Shown one piece after another: positions 8,110 to 16,775 of a DNA stretch of 64,000 nucleotides. Position 1 is the first letter of the stretch. Each line of letters opens with the position of its first letter. The position numbers were made by a program, and so were the translations under genes. The DNA is from an uncultured Schlesneria sp. (GTDB lineage: Bacteria; Planctomycetota; Planctomycetia; Planctomycetales; Planctomycetaceae): contig CAIVEI010000141.1 of assembly GCA_903904835.1 (NCBI GenBank), positions 1-64,000 on the forward strand. Reading direction: 5' to 3'. The notes beneath the pieces are model-generated. The model searched no databases and was not told the origin of the DNA. It saw only the letters and a program-made list of their open reading frames with translations.

Positions 8110-10893
8110 ATGCGATACCGATTTCTGCTGCTTGCGCAAGTTATTTCGCTCGCCGCCCCGGCTTTCGTCACCGCCGTCGAGCCGCCCGACTTTAATCGAC
8201 AGGTCCTGCCCGTCTTCCGGAAATACTGTAACGGCTGCCACAACGCGAAAGACGCCGAAGGGGGCCTCGTCCTGCAAGATTTTGCTCGCACTTTGAAAGG
8301 TGGCGACGACGGACAGGTTGTCGTTCCAGGCAAGAGCGCCACCAGTCGACTGTGGCAACGTGTCACAGCCAGCGACGAAACACGCATGCCACCCAAAGAC
8401 CAGCCAGTCCCTACGGCGCAGGATCTGGAACTCATTCGCGGCTGGATTGACACGGGTGCCAAGGCTCCCGTGGGAGGAGTTTCGGAAACGGGTCTCGTCA
8501 CGCCGAAGATTGTTTCAACTTCAAAGATTCATGAAGCGATCACCTCGGTCGCGTTTTCACCAGACGGTCAATGGCATGCGCTCGCGAAACCGCATGGAAT
8601 CGAGATCGTCGGTTCCGAAGGGGTTAAGCAACTGGTCGGACACACGGGGGTCATTAACGAAATCCGCTTTTCACGCGACGGACAATTCCTTTGTGTCGCG
8701 TCGGGTGAAACCGGACTTGTTGGGGAGGCCACATTATGGAGACCGTCGGACTGGACACGTGCCCGAGTTATTCAAGGTCACCGCGACACGATTTATTCGG
8801 CGCAGCTCAGTCCCGACGGAAGCATACTGGCGACGGCCAGCTATGATCGCGATGCCATCACCTGGAACGTCGCTGATGGACAACAACTGAAGGTCTTTAA
8901 TGGTCATAATGACCCGATTTACGGCCTTAGCTTTTCTGCGAATGGAAAACTTCTGGCGACGGCGAGTGGCGATCGAACCATTAAACTATGGGATGTCGCG
9001 AACGGCCAGCGCCTGGATACGTTCTCTCAACCGGCCAAAGATCAGACGACCGTCGCATTCAGCCCTGATGGCGGTTTCGTCGCAGCGGGAGGAGCCGACG
9101 CTAGAATCCGGATCTGGCAGATCAGCGAAACTGGCCGAGAAGGAACGAATCCCATTCTGTATGCCCGATTTGCTCACGAAGGCCCGATCCTCAAACTGGC
9201 TTATTCACCAGACGGACGACTTTTGGCCTCGTCATCGGAAGACTTGCGCATCAAGCTTTGGGAGACCGGGACTTACACCCAAGTTGCCGTTCTTGAACGA
9301 CAGTCAGATTGGGCGTCAGCACTGGCCTTCTCGCCCGACAATAAGCGTCTTCTTGTTGGTCGCATGAATGGCGAGCACCAGTTCTATTCTGTTGATCCAG
9401 GCTGGATCGAACCGAAAAATGATCTGCAGCGATTGGATGAGTCGCAGTCATCGTCGACGAACGGCAGTTCCCTGGCAGAGACGATCCCTCAGACAACAGA
9501 AAATGAACCCAACGACACACTCGCCAGCTCCACAAAACTTCCGTTTCCGGGGACGGCCAAGGGTGAACTGAAAGTCATAAGCGGCGCGCAGTCTGACATC
9601 GATCTTTATCAATTCGAGGCCAAAAAGGGCGAGACCATCGTCCTCGAAACGAACGCCGGACGGGCCGGGTCGGAAGCGGACACAAAGCTGGACGTGTTGC
9701 ATGCCGATGGCACACCTGTGCTCCAGGCGTTATTGCAGGCGGTCCGTGATTCATGGATCAATTTCCGACCGATTGATTCGTCATCGCCAGACGTTCGACT
9801 CGAATTCTGGGAAGAAATGGACCTGAATCAATATGTGTATCTCTCGGGCGAAGTCTGCAAAACCTTCCGAGCACCCCAAGGGCCCGATTCCGGGTATGCA
9901 CTTTATTCGATCGCTGGCAAGCGTCGTAACTATTTCAATACAAGCGCCACAGGCCACGCAAAAGATGAACCCGCCTACGTCGTCGAGGCGTTTGCCCCCA
10001 ACTCAAAAATCGTCGACAACGGACTGCCGGTTTTCCCGCTTTATTTTTCCAATGACGACGATGGGGATCGAAAATATGGCAAGGATTCGCGTCTGATCTT
10101 CACAGTTCCCGCTGATGGAACCTACTTCGTCAAAGTCAGCGACGTTCGAGGCTTCAGTGGTGATAAGTACTTTTACACGTTAACCGCCCGTCCATCGCGA
10201 CCTGATTTCGCTGTCGAAATCAACACGATGAATCCGAAAGTCCCCGCCGGAAGCGGACAGCGATTAAAGTTCACGTTGAACCGTCTCGACCAATTTGATG
10301 GAACCGTGCGACTCGATATCGCGGGACTCCCCAAGGGATTCAGCGCATCATCACCCGTTATTTTCGAACCAAGTGCCTATGAGACTCAAAGCGTGATCAC
10401 GGCCAGCAGTGACGCGACTGAGCCAACCAAGGGGGACTGGGAACGGATCACAATCCTGGCAACGGGAGTAGTCGGCGGTCAACTCGTCACGAGAACCGTT
10501 GGCGGTCTCGGCGAGCTGAAACTGGAAAAACCCGCTCCGATCCGAGTCACATTGATTCCTGACGATCCAAAGTACGAAACAGCGGATCACGGACTTGTCA
10601 TCGAACCAGGAACCACGATCACCGCAAAAATCGTCGTCACAAGGAGCGGACACGAAGACGACGTCAAATTCGAGATCGACAATCTTCCCCACGGGATCAT
10701 CGTTGACAACATCGGGTTGTCAGGTGTGCTAGTCCGAAAGCAGGAAACCGAACGCCAAATCTTTTTGACAGCTCGTCCCTGGGTCCCTGAAACGGACCGA
10801 CTGATCCACGCCGTTGCGCAAGGAGTCGGCAATCAGGCCTCACCAGCAATTCGCTTTTACGTCCGCAAGAGTCCGGGTTTGGCAACCCAATAG
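8110..10893 (+). CDS. Secreted cytochrome c / WD40 beta-propeller protein with pre-peptidase-type C-terminal domain
   Basis: The 927-residue protein has a signal peptide (about 1-23) and a planctomycete-type cytochrome c domain with the haem motif CNGCH at about residues 39-43 and a distal RMPPKD segment. A WD40 propeller follows at about 140-430, with blades such as LATASGDRTIKLWDV and LASSSEDLRIKLWET. A pre-peptidase C-terminal (PPC-like) beta domain starts near NEPNDTLASSTKLPF (about 463). Ig-like modules fill the last 250 residues. Proteins of this type are abundant in planctomycetes and usually paired with DUF1549/DUF1553 or DUF1501 partners in polymer degradation. No such partner is adjacent here. 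The haem is presumably attached in the periplasm. The substrate or partner is unknown. Confidence 0.85.
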   Translation: MRYRFLLLAQVISLAAPAFVTAVEPPDFNRQVLPVFRKYCNGCHNAKDAEGGLVLQDFARTLKGGDDGQVVVPGKSATSRLWQRVTASDETRMPPKDQPVPTAQDLELIRGWIDTGAKAPVGGVSETGLVTPKIVSTSKIHEAITSVAFSPDGQWHALAKPHGIEIVGSEGVKQLVGHTGVINEIRFSRDGQFLCVASGETGLVGEATLWRPSDWTRARVIQGHRDTIYSAQLSPDGSILATASYDRDAITWNVADGQQLKVFNGHNDPIYGLSFSANGKLLATASGDRTIKLWDVANGQRLDTFSQPAKDQTTVAFSPDGGFVAAGGADARIRIWQISETGREGTNPILYARFAHEGPILKLAYSPDGRLLASSSEDLRIKLWETGTYTQVAVLERQSDWASALAFSPDNKRLLVGRMNGEHQFYSVDPGWIEPKNDLQRLDESQSSSTNGSSLAETIPQTTENEPNDTLASSTKLPFPGTAKGELKVISGAQSDIDLYQFEAKKGETIVLETNAGRAGSEADTKLDVLHADGTPVLQALLQAVRDSWINFRPIDSSSPDVRLEFWEEMDLNQYVYLSGEVCKTFRAPQGPDSGYALYSIAGKRRNYFNTSATGHAKDEPAYVVEAFAPNSKIVDNGLPVFPLYFSNDDDGDRKYGKDSRLIFTVPADGTYFVKVSDVRGFSGDKYFYTLTARPSRPDFAVEINTMNPKVPAGSGQRLKFTLNRLDQFDGTVRLDIAGLPKGFSASSPVIFEPSAYETQSVITASSDATEPTKGDWERITILATGVVGGQLVTRTVGGLGELKLEKPAPIRVTLIPDDPKYETADHGLVIEPGTTITAKIVVTRSGHEDDVKFEIDNLPHGIIVDNIGLSGVLVRKQETERQIFLTARPWVPETDRLIHAVAQGVGNQASPAIRFYVRKSPGLATQ

Positions 10894-11089
10894 GTCTTGT
10901 CATCCAGGCTGAGAAACCGATCGATCCCGATGCAATCCGAACGAGTTCAGCAGTCAGTTGTTCCAACGTAAATTCGACGCGAAGGAAAGAATTGAACCCG
11001 CCGAACCACGTCGTAGGTCCGTCCGACCGAGATACAAATAAATAATGCAATAACCAGAGCGAACCGATGTTTTCTAGATACGGATCGAT

Positions 11090-11365
11090 TCAACCTTCAC
11101 CGAAAAATGCCGCGCCAAGCGGCGCTGCATGAAGGTAACGTCCCCGATTGTCTTTGACGCTTGAATCTTCCTCAAGAATGTGCGTTGACAAAGTCCAATG
11201 TTTGATCGAACGAACTATGTTCTTACCGACACCAAGCGTGACAATTGCACCATCACTGGAAAACAATTGAGGATTTTTTTCAACGAAACGAACCACCTTC
11301 GTCATCCAATCATAACCGAGGGTAAACGTTTCATGGCCGGAGAATTTTGTGGCTCCCACGTTCAC
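11090..11365 (-). pseudogene. Truncated DUF4007 family protein (N-terminal fragment)
   Basis: The 91-residue frame carries the hallmark N-terminus of DUF4007 proteins: KFSGHETFTLGYDW (residues 7-20), then AIVTLGVGKNIVRSIKHW (about 40-57). It stops after LGAAFFGEG. Full-length family members are roughly 300 residues, so about two thirds is missing and no continuation is visible on either strand downstream. The start would be a GTG with a weak ribosome binding site. As I recall, DUF4007 genes usually sit in bacterial defence islands beside PAPS-reductase-like (DndC/SspD-type) genes. None is here, so this is most likely the relic of a lost defence cassette. Confidence 0.7.
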
Positions 11366-12163
11366 GGCGATCGTTGCTCATTCAATTTTATTCTGTGCGG
11401 TGTTTGCCGGAACGAGGAGGCATAACCAAGTGGGCCGCTTCACTCCACGAACAGATGGGCATTTAATTCGTTTTCGAATGTATGTGACTACCGAAAGACG
11501 CTTTTCTGCGATTCCGTGACGACCATCTTTCAAGAAATTGCATCGAGCGATCAGCTAACTGGCTCTCGAAACAAGATCCACTCCATCAGCGATTTGATTG
11601 CGACAACAAACCTGAAAATGAATAATGATGTTGAATGATTATCCCGTTTCGCAGGAATAGCGAGATTGAATTCAATCACAAGCAAAATGCTGGCAGGGTT
11701 TGCCGAGTGACGTATCTTGATTGTCGTCAAAACCTCTTGGGGCGGCTGCCCTTTTCGAGAACGGGACAAAAGATTCATAAAGTGATTTCGCAGAAGAATT
11801 CTCCTGACGCCAATATAGGAACTTTATTACGCAACTGGCTACGCCAGGATTTCGAGGGAAAATGGGAACTGGAGTGGATGTCCCGTGGTTCCAGGCTGCG
11901 CGTTCCTCCTTTTTTTGTGCGGAAAACAATTTCATGAGCAGCTTTCAAACGTTAAGAAGGTTTTTTTATATGTTCATTAAAAAGCGACAAATCAATAAAT
12001 GATATTATGTCGTTATAGCTTTGTCGGGCGTGAAGAGGTCTGTGCGAGTTCATGTGAAACCAAGGTTGACGTCATCGGTTTGAGGTTGTCAATCTTGCAG
12101 ACGCGGGTCTCTCGCTGGTGCAAGCTGTTATCTGGAACGGGAGGCAGGGGAGACCTTCGGTCG

Positions 12164-12203
12164 GTCATTTGTGCGGGGTCGGGAGACCACTCGCACAAAT
12201 GAC
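12164..12203. repeat. 12-bp perfect inverted repeat
   Basis: GTCATTTGTGCG (12164-12175) is the exact reverse complement of CGCACAAATGAC (12192-12203), with a 16-base loop. It is not followed by a T-run on either strand and abuts the next inverted repeat. Confidence 0.6.
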
Positions 12204-12209
12204 GGCATT

Positions 12210-12321
12210 TTTTCGTGCTTTCATTCTTTCGTGTTTTCGTGATCCTCCTGATGATTTCGCTTTTCCTGGAATTGAAGAGGTAAACCAAACACGAAAGCAC
12301 GAAAGTTCGAAAACACGAAAA
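12210..12321. repeat. Imperfect 32-bp inverted repeat of CGTG/CACGAAA units
   Basis: The left arm 12210-12241 and right arm 12290-12321 are reverse complements at about 26 of 32 positions and are built from repeated CACGAAA-type heptamers. The 48-base spacer has no obvious content. This A-rich CACGAAA palindrome resembles intergenic repeats that I recall as common in planctomycete genomes. Confidence 0.6.
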
Positions 12322-12692
12322 AGAGAAAGGCAAACTTGATCGAACTCGGGTGAACTGAGGTGAACTCAGTTGCGTTCGCGCGAACTCTGGTGAACTAGTT
12401 AGTGACGGAAAAGCGAGTAAGTATCGCCCAAACAGTATGATTTACGTGGGATGCTTGAAGTCGCGCGAGCTTTGACATCGAATTTCCCGGTGCGTGATTA
12501 CGGCAGGACGGAAGAGAAGAATTTTGAACAGGTAACGAAGTTAACGAATGGACGAGAATCTCAGGAGTCAGCTTCAGGTTATCTGTGGTTAAAACTTTTG
12601 AATTGATCACGATGTTTAACGCTGCCTGCGGACGCAAGAAAGCTACGTCGGCTTGGGTGGAACCTCGCCTTCTCGAAGCCAAAGCGAAATAC

Positions 12693-12792
12693 TGATGGGG
12701 CTCGAAGACTCGACGCCAGCCTACTCAAATCGGCCAGAACTGCTTGAGTAGAATGTGGCTCTGCTTGATGACGAAGACGCTCGCCTGTGGCA
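12693..12792. repeat. Fragments of two dispersed repeat families
   Basis: Bases 12693-12724 contain CTCGAAGACTCGACGCCAGC, a divergent copy of the repeat arm at 17809-17832 between mreB and mreC. Bases 12773-12792 match 46096-46115 at 19 of 20 positions, the repeat that forms the terminator-like hairpin after the yfdX gene. Neither copy here has its partner arm intact. Confidence 0.55.
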
Positions 12793-12950
12793 GTCTCGAT
12801 TTTATGACGATATTCATTGAAAACATGATCTTTTGCGTAACAATCAATCTTGTTGCGAAGGCCTGTTTTATCAGGCGATGGTCACACCACTGAGGTTTGG
12901 CGTTTTTGTTGGGTTGGCCGTGTTGTGCCATTTTTCTGGAAGAGTTAGCG

Positions 12951-13370
12951 ATGACAGAACAGTTGCCGTGGTACCACGAAGGACTCCGTTTTCAGTGCAG
13001 TCAATGTGGAAATTGTTGTACGGGTGGGCCGGGGGTGGTTTGGGTGACCGATGACGAGATCCGTGAGATCGCTGAGTTTCTGGGCTTGTCGCTTGGTGAA
13101 ATGCGGATCAACCATACGAAGCTACATGGTGGCCGGGTCACTCTGCGTGAATTCGCAAACGGTGACTGCACGTTCTTCGACGGACAGACGCGTCGCTGCA
13201 CGATCTATCCCGTAAGGCCACCTCAATGTCGCACCTGGCCATTCTGGAACTCGAACCTGGAAAGTCCAGAAACGTGGAAACGAGCACAAACCGTCTGTCC
13301 CGGCATGGGTGAAGGGAACCTGGTTCAACTCGAAAACATCCACCAACAAGCGGCTGTGATTGATATCTGA
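12951..13370 (+). CDS. YkgJ-type cysteine-cluster protein (putative Fe-S or Zn binding)
   Basis: The protein of 139 residues contains the family's cysteine pattern: C-x2-C-x2-C-C near the N-terminus (CSQCGNCC), then a Cys in DCTFF, another in RRCTIYPVRPPQC, and a late VCPG. UPF0153/YkgJ proteins have this arrangement and probably bind a metal cluster; their reaction is unknown. The ATG at 12951 is preceded by GGAAGAG at a good distance. An upstream in-frame start at 12897 would add 18 residues with no support. It is monocistronic and convergent with the mre/mrdA operon, with a 529-bp structured intergenic region between them. Confidence 0.8.
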   Translation: MTEQLPWYHEGLRFQCSQCGNCCTGGPGVVWVTDDEIREIAEFLGLSLGEMRINHTKLHGGRVTLREFANGDCTFFDGQTRRCTIYPVRPPQCRTWPFWNSNLESPETWKRAQTVCPGMGEGNLVQLENIHQQAAVIDI

Positions 13371-13437
13371 GAAGCGCCAACACGAGATGAGGCGCGGAAA
13401 CGTGCATTGAATGTTGCCTCAATCATCGACGCGTTAC

Positions 13438-13494
13438 AAAAAAGCCCGGAAGCAACTGGTCCCAGGGGGGCGAAGGACATCAGTTGCTTCCGGG
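13438..13494 (-). terminator. Strong intrinsic terminator, minus strand
   Basis: CCCGGAAGCAACTG (13445-13458) pairs perfectly with 13481-13494, extended by GTCC/GGAC (13459-13462 with 13475-13478) across a 2-base bulge. On the minus strand it is followed by GC and six T (13443-13438). It would end minus-strand transcripts, including read-through from mrdA 400 bases upstream. Confidence 0.75.
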
Positions 13495-13624
13495 GCGATC
13501 GGACTCAGCAATATTCACGGGACGGATCACATCCATGTGAGACGTCCCGTATCCGCTCATCGTTATCTTTAAGGCAGCATCCATGCTGCAATGTCAGATA
13601 CCGTTCGTCCATGGGGCCGAAACG
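13438..13624 (-). ncRNA. Candidate structured RNA or 3'UTR with repeated AUGGA-loop hairpins
   Basis: Read on the minus strand, four hairpins follow one another. (1) 13624-13602: a 6-bp stem with one bulge around a loop containing AUGGA. (2) 13589-13574: GCAGCAT/ATGCTGC, apex AUGGAU. (3) 13550-13517: an 8-bp perfect stem, a symmetric 2x2 internal loop, then TCACAT/ATGTGA, giving ACAUGGAUGU at the apex. (4) A 14-bp terminator stem at 13494-13445 followed by six U. Three successive hairpins thus present A-N-G-G-A in their loops, the recognition pattern of CsrA/RsmA. Hairpin 3 is close to the CsrA SELEX consensus. It could be a free small RNA or the 3'UTR of mrdA. That CsrA binds it is inference. 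Confidence 0.4.
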
Positions 13625-13801
13625 AGTGGATGTGGAGTTCAGTTAGTGAGGGCAGGTATTCGTCGAATACGGGGTTGCATTCGATGTGATTGTTAACAGG
13701 ATTCAATTCAGTGACCGAGATTTGTCCTAATCGACGCGTTGCTTGATTGAGTGACAGTCAGAGCAAGCGGGCGAAACATAGAGGCTTATTTCCATTGGGT
13801 C

Positions 13802-13825
13802 AACACGACTTTTTCGTGTTTTTTT
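13802..13825 (+). terminator. Intrinsic terminator, plus strand
   Basis: AACACGA (13802-13808) and TCGTGTT (13814-13820) form a 7-bp stem with a 5-base loop, followed by a T-run to 13825. An outer inverted repeat (CTTATTTCCA at about 13783 and TGGAAATAAG at about 13841) encloses it. It lies 430 bases after the ykgJ-like gene, so that gene would have a long 3'UTR antisense to the minus-strand structured region. Confidence 0.65.
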
Positions 13826-13899
13826 CATTTTGTAAAAATTGGAAATAAGTTCGGTTTCTCAGAGACATGGCACGCGAAACAAGGCTGTTTATTTGAGGA

Positions 13900-16188
13900 T
13901 TACTGCTTCTGAGATGGACGTCTTACTGTGCGTTCACTGATGAGATTGGGGACTTTTGTGACGAGTCCCAACTCGACTAATTTCTTGACGAATTCATGAG
14001 CGACCGGACCGGCTGCTGCGCCACCTCCTCCTCCGTTTTGAAGGACGACGACAAAGGCAATTCGAGGTTGTTCTGCAGGGACATATCCTGCGAACCAGGC
14101 GTGATCGATACCATTCGTTTCCGCCGTGCCGGTCTTGCCGGCGATCGTGACTTCTTTCATACGGACGGTTTTATAGCCGGTTCCACGAGGATGATGGACG
14201 ACCATCGTCAGTCCTTCGCGGATATCGTCCAGCGTTTCAGGGTGCAGGCCCTCGATGGAAGTGGGTTGAAGGTTTGACGGTGAGCTGCGAATTGAACTCG
14301 ACTCGTTCATGAGACTTGGGCCTGACTCAGCAGCAAGATGAGGAGTGACAAGATTTCCGCCGTTGGCGATAGCCGCCATCGCTCGAACGATTTGAAGCGG
14401 AGTCACCATCAACTTCGACTGTCCGATCGCAAGATCGAGTGTATCGCCGGGCCTCCACGCAGGGCGCCGTTCGCCAGGCGCGAGGGGCGAATCAGGTGCG
14501 GGAAGATTTCCGGCCGATTCCGAAGGAAGATCGACCCCGGTTCTCTGGCCGATCCCAAATCGCCTGGCCCAATCGACGAGTGTCTGAGGTCCCATTCGTC
14601 TCGCTGCCGTGTAGAAATAGACGTTACACGAGCGGCACAGCGCATCAGCCAGAGTCACTTCGCCATGCCCCACACCATAATGCCGAAACGGAAGACATCG
14701 GTGCTTATCCGGTTGGTCGAGATATCCCTGGCAATAAAACGATGCATGTGGCGGCATTTTGCCGCTTTCAATGGAAGCGACCGCCGAGATGACTTTGAAA
14801 ACCGAGCCAGGAGGTAACGCCATCTGGGTCGCACGTGACAGAAACGGGCTTCTTGGGTCTGACATCACGTCTTCCCATTGATCCGAATCTGGTGAGACCA
14901 TCAGGTTGAGGTCGAATCGAGGTGCCGCTGCCGCTGCGAGAATGGCTCCTGTATGAACGTCGAGTGCGACCAGACATCCTCCTTGAGGACAAGTCGGGTC
15001 ACGAAATCGACCATGACTGGTTTCCGGGTCAACAGTCCCCTTGAGCGTTACTTTGGTTAATGCCTGGTCGAGGAGTTGTTCAGCTCGGAGTTGAACTTCA
15101 CTGTCGAGTGTCAGAACAAGATCGCGGCCATGTTGAGGCGGATGGACAATTCGAGAATCGACAACCTCATCACGCCAATTCTTGATCATGGCTTGCCGAC
15201 CACGAATCCCTTTTAACTGAGAATCGTAACTCAGTTCGAGGCCGCTGATTCCGCAGGGATCTCCCACGTGGTAGTCCTGCGGGTCGCCATTGGGATAAGC
15301 CGCTCGCCGCTTTTGAAGCTCTTCTTCGGAGATCGGTTTTCGAAAACCGATCAAGTGTGCCGCGAATTCACCTTTGGGATAGGTTCTGTGTGAATGGATC
15401 AGAATCTTCGTATGAGGGTATCGCTCGGGATGCCCTTCGATCTCCGACTTCATTTCGGTATCGATATTGGCGATGACCGAGTGATAGGACTCTTCGTCTT
15501 CGATGACTCGCAGTTCATCACTTGTTTCAGGTGGTTCAGAAACGGCTTGCTGCAGTCGATCCCAGAAGGCGTTCCAAGAAAATTCGGTCATCCCTGAAGA
15601 GACGGCTTCGTTCGACTGGTCTTTCTGATGTCGCTGACGATATCGACGCTGAACCGATTCCTTAATTCGTTCGACTCGCGTTTGTTGTTTTTTTCTTGAA
15701 TCCAACAGATCGTTCAATGGTCGGCCTGCGAGGTCTGCCAGCTTCTGCCAAAGGAGTTCCCGTTCGGCAATAACCTTGTTCTTTTCTTCGTTAAGCTTCA
15801 CCTTGTCCTTGCGATCGGTTTTGTTTAAGCGGGATTTGGCCTTTGCGGTGATCCAGTCATTGTCAGGTGGATTCTGAATCTCACGATAATGAACCGCAAC
15901 ATCGTAACGCTCTACGTCACCGGCAAGCACGCTTCCATCTGCTGCCAGAATCCGACCATCCCGGGCCGGAATCTCCTGGAATGATTCTGTCGTCCGCGAA
16001 AAGGCCACGGCGAAGTCGTCTTGCAAATCAAGCTGCAACTGCCCGACGCGTCCAATTACGACCAGTACCGGCAACGCCAGGACGATCCACAACAGAGTCA
16101 GTCGAAACTGCGGATCACGATCCGCATTCCACCCTGTCTCACCAGAGTCATCTCCGCTGCCAAAGGTTGGAACTGGACGGTTTAACAT
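13900..16188 (-). CDS. mrdA: Penicillin-binding protein 2 (peptidoglycan D,D-transpeptidase)
   Basis: MrdA cross-links peptidoglycan during cell elongation. The 762-residue protein has one N-terminal membrane segment (about 29-51), a PBP dimerisation region and a C-terminal transpeptidase domain. All three active-site motifs are present: SxxK in PPGSVFKV (about 463), SCN (about 523) and KTGTAE (about 687). It is longer than the usual 630 or so residues because of a charged lysine/arginine/glutamine-rich insertion at about residues 110-240. It is last in the mreB-mreC-mreD-mrdA run, 41 bases after mreD. All catalytic motifs are intact, so it should be active. Confidence 0.93.
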   Translation of the reverse strand: MLNRPVPTFGSGDDSGETGWNADRDPQFRLTLLWIVLALPVLVVIGRVGQLQLDLQDDFAVAFSRTTESFQEIPARDGRILAADGSVLAGDVERYDVAVHYREIQNPPDNDWITAKAKSRLNKTDRKDKVKLNEEKNKVIAERELLWQKLADLAGRPLNDLLDSRKKQQTRVERIKESVQRRYRQRHQKDQSNEAVSSGMTEFSWNAFWDRLQQAVSEPPETSDELRVIEDEESYHSVIANIDTEMKSEIEGHPERYPHTKILIHSHRTYPKGEFAAHLIGFRKPISEEELQKRRAAYPNGDPQDYHVGDPCGISGLELSYDSQLKGIRGRQAMIKNWRDEVVDSRIVHPPQHGRDLVLTLDSEVQLRAEQLLDQALTKVTLKGTVDPETSHGRFRDPTCPQGGCLVALDVHTGAILAAAAAPRFDLNLMVSPDSDQWEDVMSDPRSPFLSRATQMALPPGSVFKVISAVASIESGKMPPHASFYCQGYLDQPDKHRCLPFRHYGVGHGEVTLADALCRSCNVYFYTAARRMGPQTLVDWARRFGIGQRTGVDLPSESAGNLPAPDSPLAPGERRPAWRPGDTLDLAIGQSKLMVTPLQIVRAMAAIANGGNLVTPHLAAESGPSLMNESSSIRSSPSNLQPTSIEGLHPETLDDIREGLTMVVHHPRGTGYKTVRMKEVTIAGKTGTAETNGIDHAWFAGYVPAEQPRIAFVVVLQNGGGGGAAAGPVAHEFVKKLVELGLVTKVPNLISERTVRRPSQKQ

Positions 16189-16229
16189 GTTTTGCCAGAG
16201 ACTACTTCGTCACAAAACTCAGGTCAGTT

Positions 16230-16775
16230 TTATCGGGCAAGCATCGCCCAACGATTTTTCAAGGCGATGGAAGTTGATGTTTCGCGGCGACCTAATGCTT
16301 GCCACACCATGCGAATAAACAGTGCTACGGCAACGGTCATCATGGTAGAATAAAGACCATCGCCGAAGGCAAATGTAAGATACTCTTGAAAGTTCATGTC
16401 ACGTCCCGCGAGGATCGCGTGGGTTGTCATGGAAGCAAGTTTCCAGATCGACGTTCCCGCGAAGACGAAACCCCCGAGTAACACGGTACGGTTCGAACGA
16501 GTCTCCTGGCGAGTCATCAACAAACTGACGGCAGTTAACGTTGTCACAACAAGGTGAACACCGAGTCGTTCGGCTGCGAGGCCGTCCACGGCTAGCCCGA
16601 GTATTCCGGCCCAGACGACGCCGGCAACATCCTCATGGATCACGACGAAAACCGCTAGAACGATCCCTGGAAACCATGGCCGAAAGGATTGAAATTCAAG
16701 ATCACTCGCCACACACGATTGCAGCACGAGCGAAATGTAAATGAGGCAAGCGGTCGCGAGATGGTTCATCATCAT
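16230..16775 (-). CDS. mreD: Rod shape-determining protein MreD
   Basis: This is a small integral membrane protein (about 181 residues from the chosen start) with around five hydrophobic segments, as in MreD. It bridges the MreBC scaffold to the cell-wall synthases. The start is taken at 16775, where ATG overlaps the mreC stop codon in an ATGA arrangement; two further in-frame ATGs follow directly (16772 and 16769). A longer frame back to 16871 would run inside mreC and is unlikely. The identity rests on topology plus position between mreC and mrdA, since MreD is poorly conserved in sequence. Confidence 0.85.
   Translation of the reverse strand: MMMNHLATACLIYISLVLQSCVASDLEFQSFRPWFPGIVLAVFVVIHEDVAGVVWAGILGLAVDGLAAERLGVHLVVTTLTAVSLLMTRQETRSNRTVLLGGFVFAGTSIWKLASMTTHAILAGRDMNFQEYLTFAFGDGLYSTMMTVAVALFIRMVWQALGRRETSTSIALKNRWAMLAR

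Larger units (their letters stand above)
10894..12950. other. 2-kb gene-poor region with a gene remnant and dispersed repeats
   Basis: Apart from the DUF4007 remnant at 11090-11365, none of the open frames here looks like a protein: they are short, overlap on both strands and have no domain signature or ribosome binding site. The stretch holds at least two inverted repeats (12164-12203 and 12210-12321) and single copies of two repeats found elsewhere (12693-12724 and 12773-12792). It also holds a run of near-repeats of GGTGAACT at about 12345-12400. The picture is of eroded accessory DNA. Confidence 0.5.

Noticed and set aside
11635..11937. 100-codon plus-strand frame and 87-codon minus-strand frame over the same DNA
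   Set aside because: Neither has a domain, hydrophobic pattern or good start, and they oppose each other in eroded DNA.
12210..12321. Inverted CACGAAA repeat considered as ends of an insertion sequence
   Set aside because: The spacer is only 48 bases with no coding capacity and no target-site duplication is visible.
12345..12400. Run of GGTGAACT-like repeats, considered as a CRISPR or tandem array
   Set aside because: Units are irregular, only 10-13 bases apart, and there are no spacers or cas genes.
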